Shown piece after piece: positions 38,901 to 52,760 of a stretch of 64,000 nt of DNA. Position 1 is the first letter of the stretch, and the number at the start of each line of letters is the position of its first letter. Source of the stretch: Auanema rhodensis. Taxonomy: Eukaryota; Nematoda; Chromadorea; Rhabditida; Rhabditidae. A program made the translations under genes and the position numbers. The notes below the pieces were generated by a model. The model searched no databases, was not told the DNA's origin, and saw nothing but the letters and a program-made list of their open reading frames with translations. The stretch is taken from assembly GCA_964057225.1 (NCBI GenBank), contig OZ059900.1:16879638-16943637 (forward strand). The letters run 5' to 3'.

Positions 38901-39833
38901 TCATGAAGCTTGATATAATTGAGTAAACTAAGTCGTATTGTAATAAAGCTGTCATTCAAATATTTGCGTATCGCGTACTGCCTGTTTCCAGTTATATTAT
39001 CAGTGCAGGCTCTAAAAATTTTTCATAATCAAGGAATCACGTTCTAAATATTATAACTCGCGTACAGGAAAGTTAATTAAAAACAGAAACGAAACTATTA
39101 TTGCTATTATCTATTACACAAACAGTCCGTGTTCATGAAGATTGGTATGATTGAGTAAACTAAGTCGTATTGTAATAAAGCTGTCATTCAAATGTTTGCG
39201 TATTGCCTGTTGCCAGTTATATTATCAGTGCAGGCTCTAAACATTTTTCATTATGAAGCAATCGCGTTCTAAATATGATAACTCGCGTACTGGAAAGTTA
39301 ATTAAAAAAAGAAACAAAACTATCATTGCTATCATCTATTACACAAACAGTCCCTGTTCATGAAGCTTGATATAATTGAGTAAACTAAGTCAACGAAGTC
39401 GTATTGTAATAAAGCTGTCATTCAAATATTTGCGTATTGCGTACTGCCTGTTTCCAATTATATTATCAGTGCAGGCTCTGAAAGTTTTTATAATCAAGGA
39501 ATCACGTTCTAAATATTATAACTCGCGTACAGGAAAGTTAATTAAAAACAGAAACGAAACTATTATTGCTATTATCTATTACACAAACAGTCCGTGTTCA
39601 TGAAGATTGGTATGATTGAGTAAACTAAGTCGTATTGTAATAAAGCTGTCATTCAAATGTTTGCGTATTGCGTACTGCCTGTTTCCAATTATATTATCAG
39701 TGCAGGCTCTGAAAGTTTTTCATTATCAAGGAATCGCGTTCTAAATATTATAACTCGCGTACTGGAAAGTTAATTAAAAAAAGAAACGAAACTATCCTTG
39801 CTATCATCTATTGCACAAGCAGTCCGTGTTCAT

Positions 39834-40065
39834 GAAGCTTGATATAATTGAGTAAACTAAGTCGTATTGTAATAAAGCTGTCATTCAAATATTTGCGTAT
39901 CGCGTACTGCCTGTTTCCAGTTATATTATCAGTGCAGGCTCTAAAAATTTTTCATAATCAAGGAATCACGTTCTAAATATTATAACTCGCGTACTGGAAA
40001 GTTAATTAAAAAAAGAAACGAAACTATCCTTGCTATCATCTATTGCACAAACAGTCCGTGTTCAT
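39834..40065 (+). repeat. Hybrid B monomer (B1 head, B4 tail)
   Basis: The head is B1 (ATATTTGCGTATCGCG, CTAAAAATTTTTCATAATC, GGAATCACG). From CGTACTGG onward it is B4 (AAAAAAAGAAACG, ATCCTTGC, TATTGCACAA). The same hybrid is present in the second block copy, about 10,160 bp downstream, so it predates the block duplication. Confidence 0.75.
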
Positions 40066-41453
40066 GAAGCTTGATATAATTGAGTAAACTAAGTCGTATT
40101 GTAATAAAGCTGTCATTCAAATGTTTGCGTATTGCCTGTTTCCAATTATATTATCAGTGCAGGCTCTGAAAGTTTTTCATAATCAAGGAATCACGTTCTA
40201 AATATTATAACTCGCGTACTGGAAAGTTAATTAAAAAAAGAAACGAAACTATCATTGCTATCATCTATTACACAAGCAGTCCGTGTTCATGAAGCTTGAT
40301 ATAATTGAGTAAGCTAAGTCGTATTGTATTAAAGCTGTCATTCAAATATTTGCGTATCGCGTACTGCCTGTTTCCAGTTATATTATCAGTGCAGGCTCTA
40401 AAAATTTTTCATAATCAAGGAATCACGTTCTAAATATTATAACTCGCGTACAGGAAAGTTAATTAAAAACAGAAACGAAACTATTATTGCTATTATATAT
40501 TACACAAGCAGTCCGTGTTCATGAAGCTTGATATAATTGAGTAAACTAAGTCGTATTGTAATAAAGCTGTCATTCAAATATTTGCGTATCGCGTACTGCC
40601 TGTTTCCAGTTATATTATCAGTGCAGGCTCTAAACATTTTTCATTATGAAGCAATCGCGTTCTAAATATGATAACTCGCGTACTGGAAAGTTAATTAAAA
40701 AAAGAAACGAAACTATCATTGCTATCATCTATTACACAAGCAGTCCCTGTTCATGAAGCTTGATATGATTGAGTAAACTAAGTCGTATTGTAATAAAGCT
40801 GTCATTCAAATGTTTGCGTATTGCCTGTTGCCAGTTATATTATCAGTGCAGGCTCTAAACATTTTTCATTATGAAGCAGTCGCGTTCTAAATATGATAAC
40901 TCGCGTACTGGAAAGTTAATTAAAAAAAGAAACGAAACTATCATTGCTATCATCTATTACACAAACAGTCCCTGTTCATGAAGCTTGATATGATTGAGTA
41001 AGCTAAGTCGTATTGTATTAAAGCTGTCATTCAAATATTTGCGTATCGCGTACTGCCTGTTTCCAGTTATATTATCAGTGCAGGCTCTAAAAATTTTTTC
41101 ATAATCAAGGAATCACGTTCTAAATATTATAACTCGCGTACAGGAAAGTTAATTAAAAACAGAAACGAAACTATTATTGCTATTATCTATTACACAAACA
41201 GTCCGTGTTCATGAAGATTGGTATGATTGAGTAAACTAAGTCGTATTGTAATAAAGCTGTCATTCAAATGTTTGCGTATTGCCTGTTGCCAGTTATATTA
41301 TCAGTGCAGGCTCTAAACATTTTTCATTATGAAGCAATCGCGTTCTAAATATGATAACTCGCGTACTGGAAAGTTAATTAAAAAAAGAAACGAAACTATC
41401 ATTGCTATCATCTATTACACAAACAGTCCCTGTTCATGAAGCTTGATATAATT

Positions 41454-43747
41454 GAGTAAACAAAGTCGTATTGTAATAAAGCTGTCATTCAAATGTTTGC
41501 GTATTGCGTACTGCCTGTTTCCAATTACATTATCAGTGCAGGCTCTGAAAGTTTTTCATAATCAAGGAATCACGTTCTAAATATTATAACTCGCGTACAG
41601 GAAAGTTAATTAAAAACAGAAACGAAACTATTATTGCTATTATATATTACACAAGCAGTCCGTGTTCATGAAGCTTGATATAATTGAGTAAACTAAGTCG
41701 TATTGTAATAAAGCTGTCATTCAAATATTTGCGTATCGCGTACTGCCTGTTTCCAGTTATATTATCAGTGCAGGCTCTAAACATTTTTCATTATGAAGCA
41801 ATCGCGTTCTAAATATGATAACTCGCGTACTGGAAAGTTAATTAAAAAAAGAAACGAAACTATCATTGCTATCATCTATTACACAAGCAGTCCCTGTTCA
41901 TGAAGCTTGATATGATTGAGTAAACTAAGTCGTATTGTAATAAAGCTGTCATTCAAATGTTTGCGTATTGCCTGTTGCCAGTTATATTATCAGTGCAGGC
42001 TCTAAACATTTTTCATTATGAAGCAGTCGCGTTCTAAATATGATAACTCGCGTACTGGAAAGTTAATTAAAAAAAGAAACGAAACTATCATTGCTATCAT
42101 CTATTACACAAACAGTCCCTGTTCATGAAGCTTGATATGATTGAGTAAGCTAAGTCGTATTGTATTAAAGCTGTCATTCAAATATTTGCGTATCGCGTAC
42201 TGCCTGTTTCCAGTTATATTATCAGTGCAGGCTCTAAAAATTTTTTCATAATCAAGGAATCACGTTCTAAATATTATAACTCGCGTACAGGAAAGTTAAT
42301 TAAAAACAGAAACGAAACTATTATTGCTATTATCTATTACACAAACAGTCCGTGTTCATGAAGATTGGTATGATTGAGTAAACTAAGTCGTATTGTAATA
42401 AAGCTGTCATTCAAATGTTTGCGTATTGCCTGTTGCCAGTTATATTATCAGTGCAGGCTCTAAACATTTTTCATTATGAAGCAATCGCGTTCTAAATATG
42501 ATAACTCGCGTACTGGAAAGTTAATTAAAAAAAGAAACGAAACTATCATTGCTATCATCTATTACACAAACAGTCCCTGTTCATGAAGCTTGATATAATT
42601 GAGTAAACAAAGTCGTATTGTAATAAAGCTGTCATTCAAATGTTTGCGTATTGCGTACTGCCTGTTTCCAATTACATTATCAGTGCAGGCTCTGAAAGTT
42701 TTTCATAATCAAGGAATCACGTTCTAAATATTATAACTCGCGTACAGGAAAGTTAATTAAAAACAGAAACGAAACTATTATTGCTATTATATATTACACA
42801 AGCAGTCCGTGTTCATGAAGCTTGATATAATTGAGTAAACTAAGTCGTATTGTAATAAAGCTGTCATTCAAATATTTGCGTATCGCGTACTGCCTGTTTC
42901 CAGTTATATTATCAGTGCAGGCTCTAAACATTTTTCATTATGAAGCAATCGCGTTCTAAATATGATAACTCGCGTACTGGAAAGTTAATTAAAAAAAGAA
43001 ACGAAACTATCATTGCTATCATCTATTACACAAGCAGTCCCTGTTCATGAAGCTTGATATGATTGAGTAAACTAAGTCGTATTGTAATAAAGCTGTCATT
43101 CAAATGTTTGCGTATTGCCTGTTGCCAGTTATATTATCAGTGCAGGCTCTAAACATTTTTCATTATGAAGCAGTCGCGTTCTAAATATGATAACTCGCGT
43201 ACTGGAAAGTTAATTAAAAAAAGAAACGAAACTATCATTGCTATCATCTATTACACAAACAGTCCCTGTTCATGAAGCTTGATATGATTGAGTAAGCTAA
43301 GTCGTATTGTATTAAAGCTGTCATTCAAATATTTGCGTATCGCGTACTGCCTGTTTCCAGTTATATTATCAGTGCAGGCTCTAAAAATTTTTTCATAATC
43401 AAGGAATCACGTTCTAAATATTATAACTCGCGTACAGGAAAGTTAATTAAAAACAGAAACGAAACTATTATTGCTATTATCTATTACACAAACAGTCCGT
43501 GTTCATGAAGATTGGTATGATTGAGTAAACTAAGTCGTATTGTAATAAAGCTGTCATTCAAATGTTTGCGTATTGCCTGTTGCCAGTTATATTATCAGTG
43601 CAGGCTCTAAACATTTTTCATTATGAAGCAATCGCGTTCTAAATATGATAACTCGCGTACTGGAAAGTTAATTAAAAAAAGAAACGAAACTATCATTGCT
43701 ATCATCTATTACACAAACAGTCCCTGTTCATGAAGCTTGATATAATT
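41454..43747 (+). repeat. 1,147-bp B pentamer higher-order repeat, two full copies in block copy 1
   Basis: Copies run 41454-42600 and 42601-43747. Each begins GAGTAAACAAAGTCG with CCAATTACATT in the first unit, then contains a B1-headed unit with AAACATTTTTCATTATG, a B3 with GCAGTCGCG, a B1 with six Ts, and a B3. The length fits 232x3 + 225x2 + 1. The last four units of a preceding copy are present at about 40539-41453. A following copy starts at 43748 but departs within its second unit. Confidence 0.87.
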
Positions 43748-45825
43748 GAGTAAACAAAGTCGTATTGTAATAAAGCTGTCATTCAAATGTTTGCGTATTG
43801 CGTACTGCCTGTTTCCAATTACATTATCAGTGCAGGCTCTGAAAGTTTTTCATAATCAAGGAATCACGTTCTAAATATTATAACTCGCGTACAGGAAAGT
43901 TAATTAAAAACAGAAACGAAACTATTATTGCTATTATATATTACACAAGCAGTCCGTGTTCATGAAGCTTGATATAATTGAGTAAACTAAGTCGTATTGT
44001 AATAAAGCTGTCATTCAAATATTTGCGTATCGCGTACTGCCTGTTTCCAGTTATATTATCAGTGCAGGCTCTAAAAATTTTTCATAATCAAGGAATCACG
44101 TTCTAAATATTATAACTCGCGTACAGGAAAGTTAATTAAAAACAGAAACGAAACTATTATTGCTATTATCTATTACACAAACAGTCCGTGTTCATGAAGA
44201 TTGGTATGATTGAGTAAACTAAGTCGTATTGTAATAAAGCTGTCATTCAAATGTTTGCGTATTGCGTACTGCCTGTTTCCAATTATATTATCAGTGCAGG
44301 CTCTGAAAGTTTTTATAATCAAGGAATCACGTTCTAAATATTATAACTCGCGTACAGGAAAGTTAATTAAAAACAGAAACGAAACTATTATTGCTATTAT
44401 ATATTACACAAGCAGTCCGTGTTCATGAAGCTTGATATAATTGAGTAAACTAAGTCGTATTGTAATAAAGCTGTCATTCAAATGTTTGCGTATTGCGTAC
44501 TGCCTGTTTCCAATTATATTATCAGTGCAGGATCTGAAAGTTTTTCATAATCAAGGAATCACGTTCTAAATATTATAACTCGCGTACAGGAAAGTTAATT
44601 AAAAACAGAAACAAAACTATTATTGCTATTATCTATTACACAAACAGTCCGTGTTCATGAAGATTGGTATGATTGAGTAAACTAAGTCGTATTGTAATAA
44701 AGCTGTCATTCAAATGTTTGCGTATTGCGTACTGCCTGTTTCCAATTATATTATCAGTGCAGGCTCTGAAAGTTTTTCATAATCAAGGAATCACGTTCTA
44801 AATATTATAACTCGCGTACAGGAAAGTTAATTAAAAACAGAAACGAAACTATTATTGCTATTATCTATTACACAAGCAGTCCGTGTTCATGAAGCTTGAT
44901 ATAATTGAGTAAACTAAGTCGTATTGTAATAAAGCTGTCATTCAAATGTTTGCGTATTGCGTACTGCCTGTTTCCAATTATATTATCAGTGCAGGCTCTG
45001 AAAGTTTTTCATAATCAAGGAATCACGTTCTAAATATTATAACTCGCGTACAGGAAAGTTAATTAAAAACAGAAACGAAACTATTATTGCTATTATATAT
45101 TACACAAGCAGTCCGTGTTCATGAAGCTTGATATAATTGAGTAAACTAAGTCGTATTGTAATAAAGCTGTCATTCAAATGTTTGCGTATTGCGTACTGCC
45201 TGTTTCCAATTATATTATCAGTGCAGGCTCTGAAAGTTTTTCATAATCAAGGAATCACGTTCTAAATATTATAACTCGCGTACAGGAAAGTTAATTAAAA
45301 ACAGAAACGAAACTATTATTGCTATTATATATTACACAAGCAGTCCGTGTTCATGAAGCTTGATATAATTGAGTAAACTAAGTCGTATTGTAATAAAGCT
45401 GTCATTCAAATATTTGCGTATCGCGTACTGCCTGTTTCCAGTTATATTATCAGTGCAGGCTCTAAAAATTTTTCATAATCAAGGAATCACGTTCTAAATA
45501 TTATAACTCGCGTACAGGAAAGTTAATTAAAAACAGAAACGAAACTATTATTGCTATTATCTATTACACAAACAGTCCGTGTTCATGAAGATTGGTATGA
45601 TTGAGTAAACTAAGTCGTATTGTAATAAAGCTGTCATTCAAATGTTTGCGTATTGCCTGTTGCCAGTTATATTATCAGTGCAGGCTCTAAACATTTTTCA
45701 TTATGAAGCAATCGCGTTCTAAATATGATAACTCGCGTACTGGAAAGTTAATTAAAAAAAGAAACAAAACTATCATTGCTATCATCTATTACACAAACAG
45801 TCCCTGTTCATGAAGCTTGATATAA

Positions 45826-46995
45826 TTGAGTAAACTAAGTCAACGAAGTCGTATTGTAATAAAGCTGTCATTCAAATATTTGCGTATTGCGTACTGCCTG
45901 TTTCCAATTATATTATCAGTGCAGGCTCTGAAAGTTTTTATAATCAAGGAATCACGTTCTAAATATTATAACTCGCGTACAGGAAAGTTAATTAAAAACA
46001 GAAACGAAACTATTATTGCTATTATCTATTACACAAACAGTCCGTGTTCATGAAGATTGGTATGATTGAGTAAACTAAGTCGTATTGTAATAAAGCTGTC
46101 ATTCAAATGTTTGCGTATTGCGTACTGCCTGTTTCCAATTATATTATCAGTGCAGGCTCTGAAAGTTTTTATAATCAAGGAATCACGTTCTAAATATTAT
46201 AACTCGCGTACAGGAAAGTTAATTAAAAACAGAAACGAAACTATTATTGCTATTATCTATTACACAAACAGTCCCTGTTCATGAAGCTTGATATAATTGA
46301 GTAAACTAAGTCAACGAAGTCGTATTGTAATAAAGCTGTCATTCAAATATTTGCGTATTGCGTACTGCCTGTTTCCAATTATATTATCAGTGCAGGCTCT
46401 GAAAGTTTTTATAATCAAGGAATCACGTTCTAAATATTATAACTCGCGTACAGGAAAGTTAATTAAAAACAGAAACGAAACTATTATTGCTATTATCTAT
46501 TACACAAACAGTCCGTGTTCATGAAGATTGGTATGATTGAGTAAACTAAGTCGTATTGTAATAAAGCTGTCATTCAAATGTTTGCGTATTGCGTACTGCC
46601 TGTTTCCAATTATATTATCAGTGCAGGCTCTGAAAGTTTTTATAATCAAGGAATCACGTTCTAAATATTATAACTCGCGTACAGGAAAGTTAATTAAAAA
46701 CAGAAACGAAACTATTATTGCTATTATCTATTACACAAACAGTCCCTGTTCATGAAGCTTGATATAATTGAGTAAACTAAGTCAACGAAGTCGTATTGTA
46801 ATAAAGCTGTCATTCAAATATTTGCGTATTGCGTACTGCCTGTTTCCAATTATATTATCAGTGCAGGCTCTGAAAGTTTTTATAATCAAGGAATCACGTT
46901 CTAAATATTATAACTCGCGTACAGGAAAGTTAATTAAAAACAGAAACGAAACTATTATTGCTATTATCTATTACACAAACAGTCCGTGTTCATGA
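45826..46995 (+). repeat. 471-bp B dimers (240+231) in copy 2
   Basis: Exact positional counterpart of 34744-35913 at +11,082 bp, with the same 240, 231, 240, 231, 240 length series. It adds nothing of its own beyond confirming that the dimer amplification preceded the block duplication. Confidence 0.88.
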
Positions 46996-49900
46996 AGCTT
47001 GATATAATTGAGTAAACTAAGTCGTATTGTAATAAAGCTGTCATTCAAATGTTTGCGTATTGCCTGTTGCCAGTTATATTATCAGTGCAGGCTCTAAACA
47101 TTTTTCATTATGAAGCAATCGCGTTCTAAATATGATAACTCGCGTACTGGAAAGTTAATTAAAAAAAGAAACAAAACTATCATTGCTATCATCTATTACA
47201 CAAACAGTCCCTGTTCATGAAGCTTGATATGATTGAATAAGCTAAGTCGTATTGTAATAAAGCTGTCATTCAAATATTTGCGTATCGCGTACTGCCTGTT
47301 TCCAGATATATTATCAGTGCAGGCAATAAAAATTTTTCATAATCAAGGAATCACGTTCTAAATATTATAACTCGCGTACAGGAAAGTTAATTAAAAACAG
47401 AAACGAAACTATTATTGCTATTATCTATTACACAAACAGTCCGTGTTCATGAAGATTGGTATGATTGAGTAAACTAAGTCGTATTGTAATAAAGCTGTCA
47501 TTCAAATATTTGCGTATTGCGTACTGCCTGTTTCCAATTATATTATCAGTGCAGGCTCTAAAAGTTTTTATAATCAAGGAATCACGTTCTAAATATTATA
47601 ACTCGCGTACAGGAAAGTTAATTAAAAACAGAAACGAAACTATTATTGCTATTATCTATTACACAAACAGTCCGTGTTCATGAAGATTGGTATGATTGAG
47701 TAAACTAAGTCGTATTGTAATAAAGCTGTCATTCAAATGTTTGCGTATTGTGTACTGCCTGTTTCCAATTATATTATCAGTGCAGGCTCTGAAAGATTTT
47801 ATAATCAAGGAATCACGTTCTAAATATTATAACTCGCGTACAGGAAAGTTAATTAAAAACAGAAACGAAACTATTATTGCTATCATCTATTGCACAAGCA
47901 GTCCGTGTTCATGAAGCTTGATATAATTGAGTAAACTAAGTCGTATTGTAATAAAGCTGTCATTCAAATATTTGCGTATTGCGTACTGCCTGTTTCCAAT
48001 TATATTATCAGTGCAGGCTCTGAAAGTTTTTATAATCAAGGAATCACGTTCTAAATATTATAACTCGCGTACAGGAAAGTTAATTAAAAACAGAAACGAA
48101 ACTATTATTGCTATTATCTATTACACAAACAGTCCGTGTTCATGAAGCTTGATATAATTGAGTAAACTAAGTCGTATTGTAATAAAGCTGTCATTCAAAT
48201 GTTTGCGTATTGCCTGTTGCCAGTTATATTATCAGTGCAGGCTCTAAACATTTTTCATTATGAAGCAATCGCGTTCTAAATATGATAACTCGCGTACTGG
48301 AAAGTTAATTAAAAAAAGAAACAAAACTATCATTGCTATCATCTATTACACAAACAGTCCCTGTTCATGAAGCTTGATATGATTGAGTAAGCTAAGTCGT
48401 ATTGTAATAAAGCTGTCATTCAAATATTTGCGTATCGCGTACTGCCTGTTTCCAGTTATATTATCAGTGCAGGCACTAAAAATTTTTCATAATCAAGGAA
48501 TCACGTTCTAAATATTATAACTCGCGTACAGAAAAGTTAATTAAAAACAGAAACGAAACTATTATTGCTATTATCTATTACACAAACAGTCCGTGTTCAT
48601 GAAGATTGGTATGATTGAGTAAACTAAGTCGTATTGTAATAAAGCTGTCATTCAAATATTTGCGTATCGCGTACTGCCTGTTTCCAGTTATATTATCAGT
48701 GCAGGCTCTAAAAATTTTTCATAATCAAGGAATCACGTTCTAAATATTATAACTCGCGTACAGGAAAGTTAATTAAAAACAGAAACGAAACTATTATTGC
48801 TATTATATATTACACAAGCAGTCCGTGTTCATGAAGCTTGATATAATTGAGTAAACTAAGTCGTATTGTAATAAAGCTGTCATTCAAATGTTTGCGTATT
48901 GCGTACTGCCTGTTTCCAATTATATTATCAGTGCAGGCTCTGAAAGTTTTTCATAATCAAGGAATCACGTTCTAAATATTATAACTCGCGTACAGGAAAG
49001 TTAATTAAAAACAGAAACGAAACTATTATTGCTATTATATATTACACAAGCAGTCCGTGTTCATGAAGCTTGATATAATTGAGTAAACTAAGTCGTATTG
49101 TAATAAAGCTGTCATTCAAATATTTGCGTATCGCGTACTGCCTGTTTCCAGTTATATTATCAGTGCAGGCTCTAAAAATTTTTCATAATCAAGGAATCAC
49201 GTTCTAAATATTATAACTCGCGTACAGGAAAGTTAATTAAAAACAGAAACGAAACTATTATTGCTATTATCTATTACACAAACAGTCCGTGTTCATGAAG
49301 ATTGGTATGATTGAGTAAACTAAGTCGTATTGTAATAAAGCTGTCATTCAAATGTTTGCGTATTGCCTGTTGCCAGTTATATTATCAGTGCAGGCTCTAA
49401 ACATTTTTCATTATGAAGCAATCGCGTTCTAAATATGATAACTCGCGTACTGGAAAGTTAATTAAAAAAAGAAACAAAACTATCATTGCTATCATCTATT
49501 ACACAAACAGTCCCTGTTCATGAAGCTTGATATAATTGAGTAAACTAAGTCAACGAAGTCGTATTGTAATAAAGCTGTCATTCAAATATTTGCGTATTGC
49601 GTACTGCCTGTTTCCAATTATATTATCAGTGCAGGCTCTGAAAGTTTTTATAATCAAGGAATCACGTTCTAAATATTATAACTCGCGTACAGGAAAGTTA
49701 ATTAAAAACAGAAACGAAACTATTATTGCTATTATCTATTACACAAACAGTCCGTGTTCATGAAGATTGGTATGATTGAGTAAACTAAGTCGTATTGTAA
49801 TAAAGCTGTCATTCAAATGTTTGCGTATTGCGTACTGCCTGTTTCCAATTATATTATCAGTGCAGGCTCTGAAAGTTTTTCATTATCAAGGAATCGCGTT

Positions 49901-51613
49901 CTAAATATTATAACTCGCGTACTGGAAAGTTAATTAAAAAAAGAAACGAAACTATCCTTGCTATCATCTATTGCACAAGCAGTCCGTGTTCATGAAGCTT
50001 GATATAATTGAGTAAACTAAGTCGTATTGTAATAAAGCTGTCATTCAAATATTTGCGTATCGCGTACTGCCTGTTTCCAGTTATATTATCAGTGCAGGCT
50101 CTAAAAATTTTTCATAATCAAGGAATCACGTTCTAAATATTATAACTCGCGTACTGGAAAGTTAATTAAAAAAAGAAACGAAACTATCCTTGCTATCATC
50201 TATTGCACAAACAGTCCGTGTTCATGAAGCTTGATATAATTGAGTAAACTAAGTCGTATTGTAATAAAGCTGTCATTCAAATGTTTGCGTATTGCCTGTT
50301 TCCAATTATATTATCAGTGCAGGCTCTGAAAGTTTTTCATAATCAAGGAATCACGTTCTAAATATTATAACTCGCGTACTGAAAAGTTAATTAAAAAAAG
50401 AAACGAAACTATCATTGCTATCATCTATTACACAAGCAGTCCGTGTTCATGAAGCTTGATATAATTGAGTAAGCTAAGTCGTATTGTATTAAAGCTGTCA
50501 TTCAAATATTTGCGTATCGCGTACTGCCTGTTTCCAGTTATATTATCAGTGCAGGCTCTAAAAATTTTTCATAATCAAGGAATCACGTTCTAAATATTAT
50601 AACTCGCGTACAGGAAAGTTAATTAAAAACAGAAACGAAACTATTATTGCTATTATATATTACACAAGCAGTCCGTGTTCATGAAGCTTGATATAATTGA
50701 GTAAACTAAGTCGTATTGTAATAAAGCTGTCATTCAAATATTTGCGTATCGCGTACTGCCTGTTTCCAGTTATATTATCAGTGCAGGCTCTAAACATTTT
50801 TCATTATGAAGCAATCGCGTTCTAAATATGATAACTCGCGTACTGGAAAGTTAATTAAAAAAAGAAACGAAACTATCATTGCTATCATCTATTACACAAG
50901 CAGTCCCTGTTCATGAAGCTTGATATGATTGAGTAAACTAAGTCGTATTGTAATAAAGCTGTCATTCAAATGTTTGCGTATTGCCTGTTGCCAGTTATAT
51001 TATCAGTGCAGGCTCTAAACATTTTTCATTATGAAGCAGTCGCGTTCTAAATATGATAACTCGCGTACTGGAAAGTTAATTAAAAAAAGAAACGAAACTA
51101 TCATTGCTATCATCTATTACACAAACAGTCCCTGTTCATGAAGCTTGATATGATTGAGTAAGCTAAGTCGTATTGTATTAAAGCTGTCATTCAAATATTT
51201 GCGTATCGCGTACTGCCTGTTTCCAGTTATATTATCAGTGCAGGCTCTAAAAATTTTTTCATAATCAAGGAATCACGTTCTAAATATTATAACTCGCGTA
51301 CAGGAAAGTTAATTAAAAACAGAAACGAAACTATTATTGCTATTATCTATTACACAAACAGTCCGTGTTCATGAAGATTGGTATGATTGAGTAAACTAAG
51401 TCGTATTGTAATAAAGCTGTCATTCAAATGTTTGCGTATTGCCTGTTGCCAGTTATATTATCAGTGCAGGCTCTAAACATTTTTCATTATGAAGCAATCG
51501 CGTTCTAAATATGATAACTCGCGTACTGGAAAGTTAATTAAAAAAAGAAACGAAACTATCATTGCTATCATCTATTACACAAACAGTCCCTGTTCATGAA
51601 GCTTGATATAATT

Positions 51614-52760
51614 GAGTAAACAAAGTCGTATTGTAATAAAGCTGTCATTCAAATGTTTGCGTATTGCGTACTGCCTGTTTCCAATTACATTATCAGTGCA
51701 GGCTCTGAAAGTTTTTCATAATCAAGGAATCACGTTCTAAATATTATAACTCGCGTACAGGAAAGTTAATTAAAAACAGAAACGAAACTATTATTGCTAT
51801 TATATATTACACAAGCAGTCCGTGTTCATGAAGCTTGATATAATTGAGTAAACTAAGTCGTATTGTAATAAAGCTGTCATTCAAATATTTGCGTATCGCG
51901 TACTGCCTGTTTCCAGTTATATTATCAGTGCAGGCTCTAAACATTTTTCATTATGAAGCAATCGCGTTCTAAATATGATAACTCGCGTACTGGAAAGTTA
52001 ATTAAAAAAAGAAACGAAACTATCATTGCTATCATCTATTACACAAGCAGTCCCTGTTCATGAAGCTTGATATGATTGAGTAAACTAAGTCGTATTGTAA
52101 TAAAGCTGTCATTCAAATGTTTGCGTATTGCCTGTTGCCAGTTATATTATCAGTGCAGGCTCTAAACATTTTTCATTATGAAGCAGTCGCGTTCTAAATA
52201 TGATAACTCGCGTACTGGAAAGTTAATTAAAAAAAGAAACGAAACTATCATTGCTATCATCTATTACACAAACAGTCCCTGTTCATGAAGCTTGATATGA
52301 TTGAGTAAGCTAAGTCGTATTGTATTAAAGCTGTCATTCAAATATTTGCGTATCGCGTACTGCCTGTTTCCAGTTATATTATCAGTGCAGGCTCTAAAAA
52401 TTTTTTCATAATCAAGGAATCACGTTCTAAATATTATAACTCGCGTACAGGAAAGTTAATTAAAAACAGAAACGAAACTATTATTGCTATTATCTATTAC
52501 ACAAACAGTCCGTGTTCATGAAGATTGGTATGATTGAGTAAACTAAGTCGTATTGTAATAAAGCTGTCATTCAAATGTTTGCGTATTGCCTGTTGCCAGT
52601 TATATTATCAGTGCAGGCTCTAAACATTTTTCATTATGAAGCAATCGCGTTCTAAATATGATAACTCGCGTACTGGAAAGTTAATTAAAAAAAGAAACGA
52701 AACTATCATTGCTATCATCTATTACACAAACAGTCCCTGTTCATGAAGCTTGATATAATT
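51614..52760 (+). repeat. 1,147-bp B pentamer, single full copy in block copy 2
   Basis: Begins GAGTAAACAAAGTCG and is followed at 52761 by the start of another copy with the same word and CCAATTACATT at 52828. The partial upstream copy also corresponds to copy 1 at +10,160 bp. Copy 2 therefore has one pentamer fewer than copy 1. Confidence 0.85.

Larger units (their letters stand above)
33825..44906 (+). repeat. B large higher-order unit, copy 1 (~11,082 bp)
   Basis: A block of about 48 monomers repeated directly downstream. The 471-bp dimer cluster (34744-35913), GATTGAATAAGC (36148), CAGATATATT with GCAATAAAA (~36221), AAAGATTTT (~36710) and CGTACAGAAAAG (37441) all recur exactly 11,082 bp later. 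Later markers (39376, 40307, 40861) recur at 10,160 bp, and those at 43748 and 44210 at 9,013 bp. Before 33825 the two copies stop matching (B3 hybrid against B2). Edges are uncertain by about one monomer. Confidence 0.87.
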
